Shown here piece by piece: positions 1-64,000 of a DNA stretch of 64,000 nt (positions within the stretch are counted from its first letter, which is position 1; the number at the start of each line of letters is the position of its first letter). This stretch comes from Prinia subflava (Eukaryota; Chordata; Aves; Passeriformes; Cisticolidae): contig NW_026960608.1 of NCBI RefSeq assembly GCF_021018805.1, forward strand, positions 2,542,001 to 2,606,000, given 5' to 3'. The notes under the pieces are model-generated. The model was given only the letters and a program-made list of their open reading frames with translations. It had not been told where the DNA came from and made no database searches. A program made the translations under genes and the position numbers.

Positions 1-110
1 CTTCTCTTCTCTTCTCTTCTCTTCTCTTCTCTTCTCTTCTCTTCTCTTCTCTTCTCTTCTCTTCTCTTCTCTTCTCTTCTCTTCTCTTCTCTTCTCTTCT
101 CTTCTCTTCT
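1..110. repeat. CTTCT pentanucleotide microsatellite
   Basis: Twenty-two perfect copies of CTTCT run from the window edge, followed by a few CT repeats to ~117. The array continues out of the window, so total length is unknown. It is a pure polypyrimidine strand. Confidence 0.97.
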
Positions 111-117
111 CTCTCTG

Positions 118-2263
118 CAATATTTTGTCTTATTTGTACTACTTCTTGACCGTTTCCCTTTCTTTAGAAAGCAGTATGTGGTTCCAGGGCTTATCAATCT
201 GTGTACCACTCTAGCTCATGCAGCTATTAAAGGTGCTTATTGTCTGCAGGCAACACACAGTAACTTAGGAAAAATGTGTGGTGTTTGAGAACGAAACACC
301 CAAAAGATGTGACTTAGATTGAATGAGTAGAGAAGTTATGATAATTTTAGTGCTGTATGACCATAGCTTTTATTTTTCAGTTGTCTTATTTTTCATTGCA
401 GAATTCCTATTTTTTTCCTCCTGTGCATGTAGTATGTTTATTTACTGTGGAGTTGCAACATTTATCACTGCTGCAGGAAAAATATGTTTACATTTCTTTA
501 CCTGTTCTTGCAGTTACAGAGAGGTCATGTTGGAAGCTTTTTTTGCTCTCTAAGTAGTCTCCTGCACTATGTTTGGGAGGGCTATAGGCAGGGAAATCAT
601 TGTCCATCTGTTGTGACCTGGATTGTGAAATTTCTGTCTCTACCTTCCTGATAATCACTTCACTTTTGAAATCATCTGTTGTCAGACCCTTTAGAACAAT
701 TGAAAAAATAAAACTTACAGATACATGTTAAAATCTACAGATGCATATTAAAGATAAAAGTAACTTCAATCCACAGAAATGCATCCTGGACTGCCCTACC
801 TGTAGTGTCTTTCTGTCTACAGCAATCCCTAGGTAGCCCTTCCATGGCTCATCATCATTCTTGAAACTTCTGCAGCAAGTCTAAAAATTGCTCTTGGAAC
901 ACTGGTGTTCAATAGAGCTTTTCTGCTTAGTATCTACCAAGTCTTTCATAGTACCTTCCACCTCTTGCATTTTGTGTTGCTACTTTTTTATACGTTATTG
1001 TTTTTATAATATATTGTGGTTTGATCTCATAGATGTTTTAGTAAGATTTTTCACAAATACTGCAGAAAACATGATTAGAGTCACTGTATCCTAAAGTCTG
1101 TTTTATCCCTTCCTAGGGTGAGCTGTATGTCTTGGAGGGGCTGCCTACTGCTTGTGTTATGTAAAATAATAAATAATTTATAATGCTAACTGAAAATATC
1201 CATTTTGGTGAACAAACATACATGGAAGTGCTTGACAGGCACTTTATTGAGACATAATCAAAACCATGCCTTAAAAATGTGGCAGAAAAATATGAGCTTT
1301 TTTTTTAAAGTGAGGGAACTTTTCAGTGAGTCGTTGCTTTACTCCAGAGTATTATTTACCCACTTTAGGAAATCCTTAACTGGTGGATCAGTGTGAGCCA
1401 TAATGGAGGTCTGCAATATGATTCTGTGAATACTTAGCTATTTTACTGAAAGCAGTTTTTCTGATGTACTGCCTTGTTGCTGATACCACCACCTGCTCAA
1501 GTAAAGAATCACATGAAGCTTTGGATCATGTGGCCCTTTCCTCTTGTCTATCATAATGAAAATAATTTTGAAAGGACTAATGGATTTCATGCACAGCCTT
1601 AGAAAGCTGAAGGAGTTTCAATGTACTAACAAATGCCAGTTTTGACCATACCTCTGAAGCTATGATGTATGCATGGAATTTAAAGAACTGCATCTATATA
1701 CTCAAAATGGTAATATAACATTGGTGCTTGATGCTATGAATTGATACAACTTCTGCAAATTATTTTGTTTTCAAGCAGAGACTGCTGGCTTCTATCATGT
1801 GGACTGTACCTGCTTTTCCAATTTTATATGGGAACTGAAAAATTATGTAAACATAAGCTTGTGTCAGTGTAATTATTTCTGCAGTGAAAAAAAAATTACA
1901 ATCTACTTTACAAGACAAATGAAGCAGTGACCTGCTCTTTATGGTAGTAGAATAGTGGGGCTTTGCATAATTTATGTTTTCATTGTATTAAGCTGCTTGC
2001 ATGTGCCTGTTGAGAGCGGGATAACTTGTCTCTGCATCAGTTACAAAGCAATACTTTTTTTCTGGTTACTCTGACAAATAAGTATTCTTGATAGAATTTT
2101 TATTTTTTTCCCTTTGGCTGCTAAACCATAATTATCTGAGACAGTTTTGTGAATATCATCTGTAAGTGCACACACTTCGGATTTGTGTTGTGTTCTGTTT
2201 AGTCTGCTGTATTTGCTCCTTAGTTGCAAATAGCTAAAACTGCCTAAATGCTTTTTGTGTAGG
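118..2263 (+). other. Intronic sequence, no feature recognised
   Basis: AT-rich single-copy-looking DNA upstream of the first CERT1 exon in the window. No PH-domain exon, repeat family or RNA gene recognised on either strand. Confidence 0.6.
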
Positions 2264-2653
2264 TGTCCTGGGGTGACTGTATGGCCCAGTATCCCCTATC
2301 ATCTGCTTTTTTGTCCAGATATAAGTTCTGTGCCTTTAAGATTGAAGAGGGGGAGCGGTAGAATTCTTTTGGGGAAGTTTTTTTTTCTTCACCTATCCTC
2401 CTCTAGGTTCGCTGCAGTTGCAATCTCCTGTGTTGTCTGCGGCACGGACAGAGGGAGGACAGCTGTGCTTTTTCAGCTAGTTTCTTGTCTGTGAGCTGAG
2501 TCAAAAGTTTTCCCAGGACTGTGGCTTCTTTTTCTGGAACTGTTCATCTCTACTCCTGTCTGAAAACTAAGATCAACACCAAGAGCCCATGCTGCGGCCC
2601 AGAGGTGCCTGGGACGCTGCATCTCAGCTCCAGAGAGAGCCAAGCCACACCCA
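2264..2653 (+). mobile_element. ERV LTR (class II-like), plus orientation, with start of leader
   Basis: Begins tgtcctggggtgac, the same start as the reverse complement of the solo LTR ending at 4163. It ends just before a Lys-type primer binding site at 2657. The internal region is lost soon after, where CR1 sequence takes over by ~2780. No TSD found, consistent with a truncated insert. Confidence 0.7.
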
Positions 2654-2656
2654 TAT

Positions 2657-2674
2657 TGGCACCCAATGTGCGGC
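2657..2674 (+). other. Degraded tRNA-Lys-type primer binding site
   Basis: TGGCACCCAATGTGCGGC lies 3 bases after the LTR end and resembles the betaretroviral Lys PBS (consensus recalled as TGGCGCCCAACGTGGGGC) at most positions. It supports reading 2264-2653 as a 5' LTR in plus orientation. Confidence 0.65.
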
Positions 2675-2779
2675 TGGAGAAAGTGAAAAAAAACTGTACA
2701 AATGATAATATCTGGCAAATGATAATGGAGATGAAGGTTTATCTGAGGGGTTACCCAGAACAAGTCAGTCAACCAGATG

Positions 2780-3473
2780 GATCACAACTTTGGGTGTTAA
2801 AAAAGAAAGAAGGGTAATTGTAGTAGGTGATTCCCTTCTGAGGGAGACAGAGCACCCTGTATGCCAATTGGACCCATCTCACAAGGAAGTCTGCTGCCTC
2901 CTTGGGGCCTGGGTAGGAGTGTTGGTCTGTTAGAGGGTAGGAAGGCTCTGCAGAGGGATCTGGCCAGGCTGGATTGATGAGCTGATGCCAGCTGTATGAG
3001 GTTCAACAAGGCAAAGTGCTTGGTCCTGCACTCGGGTCACAATAACCCCATACAGTGTTGCAGACTGGGGGAAGAGTGGCTGTACAGCTGCTTGTCAGAA
3101 AAGGATCTGGAGGTGCTGGTCGAGAGCTGGCTGTATATGATCCAGCATGTGCCCAAGTGGCCAAGAAAGCCAATGACATCCTGGCCTGTATCATCAATAG
3201 TATGACCAGTAGGATCAGGGAAGAGCTTGTTGCCCTGTACTCAGCACTGGTGAGGCCATACTCAAATCCTGTGTCCAGTTTTGGGCCCCCCACTACAAGA
3301 CATTGAGGTGCTGGAGCAATTTCAGAGAAGGCCAACAAAGCTGGTGAAGGGTCTAGAGGGTAAGTCCTATGAGGAGCGGCTGAGGGAGCTGGGGTTGTTT
3401 AGCCTGGAGAAAACGAGGCTCAGGGTAGACCTTATCACTCTCTACAACTACCTGAAAGGAAGTTGTAGCCAGG
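2780..3473 (+). mobile_element. CR1 LINE fragment, part 1 (internally deleted)
   Basis: 2815-2911 translates as VVVGDSLLRETEHPVC-like CR1 ORF1 sequence. From ~2930 it jumps to the ORF2 C-terminus ([16 protein letters not shown], then [20 protein letters not shown] in shifted frames). The reverse transcriptase core is missing between them. The copy is cut at 3473 by a solo LTR and resumes at 4164. Confidence 0.88.
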
Positions 3474-4041
3474 AGTCTCGGTTTGAGACAAGTTCAGGAC
3501 AAAACATCCTGAAATCAATGTCTCCTCTAAAGAAGGCAGGTTTCAGCATTCCCTTCCCCAGAGATGCAAAAGGAATTTCTTGGAGGAAAGTGAAAAAACC
3601 TGTTTATTTAACGCACAAAGTGCCCATAGGGAACAGGAAAAAGAAAATTAATGATGTTAGATTTTAAACTTCCTCACTGCGGAGAAAGCTGGTGGATTCA
3701 GAGTTCTTTCCTTAGCTCTGGCTTGGCTTTTTCCCGAGGTCCAGAGCTGGGATGAGGTGTTCCTGCAGCCTCCTGGCAGGGACTCATCGCGTGGGGCTCC
3801 CGGCAATGTTCTGGTGTTCAGACCAGAGCAAAGCTGAACAGTTCCAGAAGAAGCCACAGAAATCACTGGAGAAGCTGTATGCAGTCCAGGAAAAACTTCT
3901 TGCCTCAGCTAACAAAAAGAAGCTAGCTAAAAGCAAAAAAAATGTACTCCCTGTCCATGCTGCAGAACCGAGAGACATATGTGAGCTGAACACAAAACTG
4001 CACGCTGAGGATTTCCCCTGGCTTCCGCCCCTCCCCCCCTC

Positions 4042-4081
<40 letters not shown>

Positions 4082-4163
4082 AGCTTAACGCTACAGCATC
4101 CAATTTTGGGCATAAAGCAGATGATATGGGAATACAGTATTTTTATAAAATCACCCCAAGACA
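3474..4163 (-). mobile_element. Solo LTR inserted in CR1 (minus orientation)
   Basis: A 690-bp insert splits the CR1 between its leucine-rich and 3' segments. The flanks ccagg (3469-3473) and gcagg (4164-4168) look like a 5-bp TSD with one change. Read on the minus strand it starts tgtcttggggtga and follows the 2264 LTR for about 70 bases. TTTATT near 3600 is its antisense polyadenylation signal. It contains a 39-nt C run. Confidence 0.8.
4043..4081. repeat. 39-nt poly-C homopolymer
   Basis: Uninterrupted C run, preceded by short C/T blocks from 4028, inside the minus-strand solo LTR. On the minus strand it is a G39 tract able to form quadruplexes, and its length is likely to be unreliable in sequencing. 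Confidence 0.95.
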
Positions 4164-4446
4164 GCAGGTGGAGGTCAGCCTCTTCTCCCAGGCAGCTAAT
4201 GACAGGACAAGAGGACAGAGCTTCAATTTGCACCTGGGGATTTCCAGACTGGACATCAGGAGGAATTTCTTCATGGAAGGTATTGTTAAATATTGGAATG
4301 GACTGGTCCATGGAGGTCATGGAGTCACCATCCTTGGAGGTTCAAAGAAACAACTGGATGTGGCACTTAGTGGCATGGTTTCGTTCACAAGGCGCGGCAA
4401 TTTCTCAAAGGTTGGACTGGATGATCTCTGAGGTCTTTTTCAACCT
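4164..4446 (+). mobile_element. CR1 fragment, part 2 (3' region)
   Basis: Continues the CR1 after the solo LTR: QVEVSLFSQAANDRTRGQSF and RRNFFMEG are standard C-terminal CR1 ORF2 residues, ending at ggatgatctctgaggtc. It is interrupted at 4446 by a second solo LTR. Confidence 0.9.
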
Positions 4447-5835
4447 TGTCATGGGTTGGCACTGGCCAGATGCTAATGCACCCATGAATATATGTTTTTC
4501 CTAACAACTACTGTGGGATGTGATCAAGAACAGAGCAGAGCAGGCCCAAAACTTGAAAATAGAAAGAAAACTTTATTAAACTACATAAGAACAGAAAATA
4601 GAAAAGAAAAAAAAAAACCCTAAACACACAAAAACAGAAATGAAAACCTCCCAGAACATTTTCTTCTCCTCCCCCAATTTCCACCCCTTACCACGTTACC
4701 CTCCATAAACCAAAACCCTGGGTTCTCAATCAAAACATCACCACTCAGACAAAACTAATCTTCAATTCAGCAAGGGAGAGAGGAGTCTCTCTTGCACCAT
4801 AGACTGCCCCCCAGGAACACAGGTCCACCCTTCCATGTTTCCATGTCACCCATGGCACCCGCCTGGAGAGGTCTGCCGTGGTGACACCCTCTTTTCCATG
4901 TCCAGTGCTTTCACCACTGTCCATGGGCCAAAGCTGCATATAGGGCTCTTTTAAGGATGCTTGGCTAAGTCTCATGCCGGGACAGCAGTCCCTCCCCGTC
5001 TTTCCCCTGGGGCCGAAGGTTCCAAGAACAGAGATCTTCCCTGAGGGCAGAGGGCGCCACCAAACCCTCTTCCTCTCTTCTATGTTCTCTCCACTCCTAC
5101 AGTGCCAGTCACTGCAGCAAAGTCAAGCTGACTGCATCCACGCAAATACAGTTTATGTTCAAAGGGACTCAAGTTCAGTCTATGGCTAACATTATGCAAG
5201 AAAAGTCCAGCCCAAAAAGCCACTCCTCTTCATCACTGCCCATCTGGGATTCTTTTCATCTTCCTTTGTCATCTCAGTCCCAGGCTGTCTCTCTCTCTCT
5301 TCTCACAAAACCACCAGCCACGAGAATCAATGTCTAGAAAAAGTTTTCTTCTGCCAAGAAAGAGGTAAAAGTCTCTGGCTCCCAGCAGAGTTGCAGGCTT
5401 GGCACATCCCTACACAGCCAGGAACTTTTTCTCCCCCCCCCCGCTCTTTCTTCGCTGCCAGCTGCCACTAATATCAATTCCGAAGCTCTGAAGAGGCAAC
5501 CTCTCCGTGGGGGGGAGGGGGGGGAGAGGAGAATGGGGATGGAGGGCACCTCCACAGTTTTCCATCCTTCCATCTTGAAGAGGCTCTGCATGGCTTTCCC
5601 GCTCCCCTCCCCCACCCAGCCCCGGGAGCTGTGGAGAAGGGGAGAGATGTGTGCTCACCTTGCAACCGGAACCCAAAAAGAGCAATCCCTCTGAAGTCCT
5701 TGCTTTTAACTCCTTGTGTTCTCAGAGGCATGTCCAACCTCTCAGTGGCTACTCCAGGTGCCAGCATAAAACCTGACCACTGATTGGTTTGCCCACAACT
5801 TCCTGGAAAACTGACTTCCCCCTCAAACCAGGACA
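4447..5835 (-). mobile_element. Solo LTR, 1389 bp, minus orientation, TSD aacct
   Basis: Bounded by a perfect 5-bp TSD aacct (4442-4446 and 5836-5840), with ends tgtcatggg and ccaggaca. The antisense polyadenylation signal is in actttattaaac near 4570. No internal retroviral sequence, so it is a solo LTR formed by recombination. The 5-bp TSD and long LTR fit avian ERVL-like families. Confidence 0.9.
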
Positions 5836-5868
5836 AACCTTAAGGTATCTAGGATTCTGTAACACCTT
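5836..5868 (+). mobile_element. CR1 fragment, part 3 (3' terminus)
   Basis: After the second TSD copy, aaccttaaggtatctaggat resumes the CR1 3' end, whose 3' terminal repeats resemble attctatg. This proves both LTRs landed in one pre-existing CR1. Confidence 0.75.
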
Positions 5869-8603
5869 TTTATAGGTAGGGTTTTCAAGCTGACAGCTGT
5901 ATACATCTGTCTTGTATGCAGTTCAGAAGCATGGATAAACTGTTGAGTAGAACTATTAATCACAAACATAAACAACAGTCAAATAAATATATTGCTGAAA
6001 CGGTACCTTAAAAAATATCAGTCTTTCATACTGATATGGAAAGAAGGTGATTTTGTTCTTTCATCCAATATCTTTTATTTTGTGAACTAAATTAACTGAG
6101 CATTGACTCTAAGGGTAATATCAGAAGAAAAGGATTTAATTCAAATGCAGAATATGAATAATGAGATTTCTTTTCCTTCTAAGATTACATCTGTTCTTGT
6201 AAGTACTAGAGTAGTACTATTAAGATGTGACTGATTAAATCTTCAAATAGGGACATTCAGAAATTTCACTTAAGCTTAAATTCAAGTTTTACATAGGCGT
6301 GTCTTTCCCACTTAAAGGAGAAAATCACAACATTTGCTATCCTTAGTTAAAATGCTTTGACCTCAATGCAATGGATATTTTGGCTACATTTTAAAACTGA
6401 TCTGTTCATTAAGTCATATCCAATTAAAGAGAAAAGAGAATGAGTTCCTACTGTCAAACTGACTGTAGTAAAAGCACATTCCAAGTCATCTTAATATTTG
6501 TAGTGTATGATTAAACATTAAAGTTACCAGGGAAACAGTGAAGTTTGGTTTAGATTTGCATTTAGAAGAAATCTAAACAGAAGTGTTTTGTGATGCTTTG
6601 AGGTTTGAAACTCTTACAAAATGCTCTCTGGAGGTTTATGCTAATTAAACACTTCTGACATTAAATTATAGTATTGTATGCCTAAAACTCTTATTTTTTT
6701 TTAAATCCTTTTATTCCCTTACCTCCTCTGTTTTCACTTGTCAAACCTTTGAAAGTCTTAAAGTCCATATAAAGAGCCAAAAGCCCTTACTTGAGTATTT
6801 GCAAAAAACCTAATCAAAGCTTCATTATTTGTTTTGTTATATTTGAAATTCAAATCTGGTGAATTAAGGTATAATCTCTGTACTGTAGCACAAGAGCAAT
6901 GTAATTCAAAATGTGGTCCTGTATACCAAATATGTTGCCGAAGTTAGGTGTACTGCTTAACACTTGAACTAATATTCTAGAAGAGTCCTGTGTATCCAAT
7001 GTGAATGTTCTAATAAAAAGCTTATTCCAATAGATATTTTAAAGCTATACTTTAAAACAAATAGTAGTACTAATTGTTAAAAACCTCATCTTTTAGCACT
7101 TCTGTCACTACACTTATGTAACTATATTTCTAGTGCTCTTGCTCTCTATAAAATAGCTTTAAATCCATTATTTATAGCAGAAATTTGTAAATGCATCTTG
7201 CCTTATATTGTTTCACTATAAGGTGTCATTAAAAAAATTCTCTTAAAATATTTTTAATTTTTTGCTAAATTAAGCAATTAACTTAAGATGTGCCTTATTA
7301 AATCTTTTGAACTTATGAGTGTCCTTTTTCCTTTTTTCTTTTTTTTCTTTTGCACTCCTTTCTGCTCTCTCACTCTCTCTCTTTTTTTTTTCTTTTAAGT
7401 TGATGATTACTCAGCCATTTTCCACCAAGATTTGGAATACTCTTTTCTAACTATACTTGCATTTTTTGATAATTTTCATTTTCCCACTTTGTTTTTACTT
7501 CTGATACTTATTCTTCTTTCTTCTGTTTCCTCAATTCTTTGTTGTCTTATACCTCATTCTTTAAATGGGCCTGATAGAAACTGACACTTGACTCTGTTTT
7601 ACTTGTGGCTGGGAATCTCATTCAGTCACATTCATTCAGGAATTATGGTAACAATTCTGGAAGTCACATTTTTCTTTTGTCATACTTCAATTTTTCCACA
7701 ACTGTGTTTCTCTGCCACTGCTCCTTTGTAACCCAAACATACATGTTTTGTCCTGCACACTTGCAGTATTGTATAAATTCTCCTTTTTTAGCAAACTCCA
7801 ACTTTGTGTCCTTTCTCATTTCTTTTAATACTCTGTAAGTTCAGTTGCATCTTAATTTATCAGCACTTTCTTAACTTCCCAAAGTCTATGCCAATTTCAA
7901 AATTTCTACAGAAGTCCAACACCTAGAATTCCATTGCTGCTTCTTGCTTGTTCCATAACATGTGTTGTCTCCCCTTCTCCCTGCCCTGTCTGAATTGCTC
8001 TGCTACTGCAGTATTTCTCATTCTGTCAAAGATCTTTTACAGTATTCTCTGTCAACTTGATCAAATCTAGTAACAGTATTTCAGATATTGCTCTGAACCA
8101 TCTGTTTCTTTTGTCACAGAAATTTTGCAACTGGCACATGTTGACAGAGGTGAGAATGTATAGTATAAAATCACAAGTAATTCTTTATTCATGGTTATGA
8201 GGTATCCCATTCAAATTGGGGTACATTGAATGTGATTTCACACGATTCTTTACCTTTCAAGTATTCAGATACAATATCATTTGACCAATCATTAATTAAC
8301 ACACACATATTGCTGTTTTGCAAAGCAACTATAATTCTATGGCATCATTGTCCATCTGATTTTTTCATGATTGAGATGTGCCTTGAGTGAGTCTTGCTAC
8401 AGGTACTTGTCTATGATGCCAGATAATGGGAGGGTTTCACAGAGGTGTTAGAGGGGCTAGGATGATGGCATTATCTTGATAGTCCGAGGGTATCCTTTAT
8501 TCTTCAGTGTGGGGTCTGTCTTTCTCCTTGCAATAAGATGGGGTCCTTTAGTCATTCTGAGTTAACCATGACTATGCAGTATACAATGTTAACTATATAT
8601 CTT
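5869..8603 (+). other. Intronic sequence, no feature recognised
   Basis: AT-rich, with pyrimidine-rich stretches around 7320-7400. No exon, ERV or LINE recognised. Short ORFs here have no family resemblance. Confidence 0.55.
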
Positions 8604-9962
8604 AAGAATTATAGAATGGTTTGGGTTGGAAGGGACCTTAAGAATCATCTAATTCCATCCCTCCTGCAATGGGCAGGAATACCTTTCACTAGACCAAGTT
8701 GCTCAGAGCCCCATTCAACCTGGTCTTGAACACTTCCAGGATGGGGCAGTCACAGCTTCTCTGGGCAATCTGTTCCAGTGCCTCACCACCCTCACAGTAG
8801 AGAATTTCTTCCTAATATCGAATTTAAACCTTCCCTCTTTCAGTTTAAAGCCATTTCTCCTTGTTCTATCACTACATATCCTTGTAAAAAGTCCCTCTCC
8901 ACCCATTTTGTAGATCCCTTTCAGGTACTGAAAGGCCACAGTAAACTCACCCTGGAGTCTTCTCCAGGCTGAATAACCCCATTTCTTTCAGCCTTTCCTA
9001 ATAGGAGGGATGTTCCATCCCTCTAATCATCTTCATGGCCCTCCACTGGACTTGCTCCAACAGGTCAATGTCCTTCCTGTGCTGGGGACCCCAGAACTGG
9101 ATGCAGTATTCCAGGTGGGGTCTCAGAGGGGCAGAATCACCACCCTCGACCTTCTGATTTTGAAGCAGCCCAGGATACAATTGATTTTCTAGGCCACAAG
9201 CCCACATGACTGGGGCATGTCCAGCCTCTCATTCGCTGGTATCCTTCAAGTCCTGGGGCAGGGCTGTTCTCCATCCATTCATCCTCCAGCCTGTATTGAT
9301 ACCGGAGGTTGCCCAGTGCAACCAAACAGCCCAGGTGCAGCACCTTGCACTTGGCCTTGTTAAGTCTCATGAGATTCCCATGGGCCCACATTTTGAGCTT
9401 GTCCAGGTCCCTCTGGATGGCATCTCATCCTTCGGGTGTGTCTACCACACCACTCAGCTTGGGGTCCTCTGCAAAGTTGCTGAGGATGCACTCTAGCCCT
9501 TCATCTACATCATTAATGAAGATATTAAATAACACTGGTCCCAATTCAGACCCCTCAGGGGCACCACTAGTCACTGATGTCCATTTGGACTCTGAGCCAT
9601 TGACCACTACCCTCTGGATGTGACCATCCAACCAATTCCTTATCCACTGAACAGTGCACCCATAAAATCCTTGTCTCTCCAATTTGGAGAGAAGGATGTT
9701 GTTGGGAACCATGTTAAATGCTTTACAGAAGTCCAGATAGATGGCATATGTAGCCCTTCCATTGTCCACTGATGTAGTCACTCCATCATAGAAGGCCACT
9801 TGGTTGGTCAGGCAGGACTTGCCCTTGGTGAAGCCATGCTGGCTGTCCCGAATCACTTCCCTATCCTCCATGTGCCTTAGAATAGCTTCCAGGAGGATCT
9901 CTTCCATGATCTTCCCAGGAACAGAGGTGAGGCTGACAGGTCAGTAGTTCTAAGGGTCCTCC
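8604..9962 (-). mobile_element. CR1 LINE, 3' 1.36 kb, minus orientation
   Basis: The + strand starts with the reversed CR1 3' end (tagaatggtttgggttggaa). On the minus strand 9425-9907 encodes part of the reverse transcriptase ([59 protein letters not shown]). Frameshifted pieces continue to the ORF2 C-terminus (SDRTRRNGFKLKEGRF). A 5'-truncated, dead copy. Confidence 0.95.
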
Positions 9963-10510
9963 TGAGATGAAGAAAGTTCATACAGATTAATACTATAAGG
10001 ACTGGTACAGTAGTTAGGGAATGAGATTTTCCAACACTGCCTTAAATTCTCTTTTAGGGTTTTTCTTCTCCTTTGTCATGGGTGCCATTTTATGTTAACC
10101 TTTAGGAAAATACTTTTCTTATAGTTCCTCACTATCTTCTGTTTTACTTGTGAGGACATTTGTCAAACTTAATATTTTTCATTCTTTTTTATGCTATTTT
10201 AATCAATAGATGCTTTTCATTTTTTTGCATTGTTTAATTAGTTACTAGTTTAGGGGTACACAATAAATTGCAGATAACTACTTTTTTCCAGATCAACATG
10301 ATAACAAAAAAAAAAAGAATCATAGTAACTTTACAGTTACTACATCAACATCTTAAACTTGCAGACACAATCCAAGTTAAGCCCTTGCTGCTTCCTGACA
10401 AGAAACAAATGGGCTAGTTTAGAGGAGATATTAAACTTGCTTTCACTAGTTCTTTTTTTTTTTTATTAAAAGCCTCAACTCTCTACTTTTGTGTGTGGTT
10501 TGGTTTTTAG
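9963..10510 (+). other. Intron upstream of first visible CERT1 exon
   Basis: T-rich sequence with the polypyrimidine tract and ttttag acceptor at its end. No other feature seen. Confidence 0.6.
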
Positions 10511-63969
<53,459 letters not shown>

Positions 63970-64000
63970 TATTAGCAGGTATACATTCATTTTTTTTAAT
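63970..64000 (+). other. CERT1: CERT1 3' UTR start
   Basis: Sequence directly after the CERT1 stop codon, cut by the window end. No polyadenylation signal within these 31 bases. Confidence 0.85.

Noticed and set aside
3752..4504. 250-codon ORF with a long Pro run
   Set aside because: The Pro run is just the 39-nt C homopolymer. The frame crosses an antisense LTR and a CR1 end, so it is not a gene.
5474..5836. Overlapping antisense ORFs of 91-120 codons
   Set aside because: Within the solo LTR 4447-5835; Pro/Gly-rich from GC-rich LTR sequence.
1..10510. Upstream CERT1 exons (PH domain)
   Set aside because: Looked for the end of the PH domain and its donor on the + strand; not found. Only intron and repeats seen.

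Overview
The window is vertebrate nuclear DNA, almost certainly from a bird and probably a songbird. Three things point there: CR1 LINE fragments with avian-type 3' ends, no mammalian SINE or L1 sequence, and dense avian-style endogenous retrovirus (ERV) LTRs. The only host gene I can support is CERT1 (COL4A3BP, ceramide transfer protein) on the + strand. Fourteen exons are visible between 10511 and 63969, including one cassette exon. All have GT/AG borders and matching phases, and together they encode everything from just after the PH domain to the stop codon. The PH-domain exons must lie upstream of the window. Everything else is intron and inserted repeats.

Layout: 1-10510 is intron with a CTTCT microsatellite, a Lys-type ERV fragment, a CR1 broken by two solo LTRs, and a second CR1. 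10511-13131 holds three exons coding the Ser-rich and middle region, plus a solo LTR. 13132-34390 is a 21-kb intron containing a stack of nested retroelements. In it an old ERVL-like element is split by a small solo LTR and by a complete 8.9-kb class I (gammaretrovirus-like) provirus (16229-25177), and further solo LTRs lie downstream. 34391-45474 carries the coiled-coil, FFAT and linker exons plus the cassette exon, with a long CR1 and more LTRs in the introns. 45475-57432 is a 12-kb intron containing a young 6.5-kb env-less ERVL-like provirus (48774-55288). 57433-63969 carries the START domain exons.

Most interesting: the class I provirus keeps gag-pol in one frame for 5.3 kb and env in one frame for 2.3 kb with no frameshift, yet has 28 premature stops. 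Every one is TAG, or TGA followed by G, as expected if Trp TGG codons were hit by G-to-A changes in a GpG context. The fraction of Trp codons lost rises from gag to pol to env. This looks like cytidine-deaminase hypermutation during reverse transcription. Its Env surface subunit shows two tandem Ig-like Cys-Trp-Tyr-x-Cys signatures, and its gag-pol stop sits in the UGA-CUAG readthrough context. The younger provirus has LTRs differing at 2 of 542 positions, an in-frame UAG between gag and pro-pol, no zinc knuckle, no env and a hydrophobic leader ORF.

Coordinates of LTRs with target-site duplications (TSDs) were read by eye and are exact where a duplication is given. Other repeat edges are approximate.
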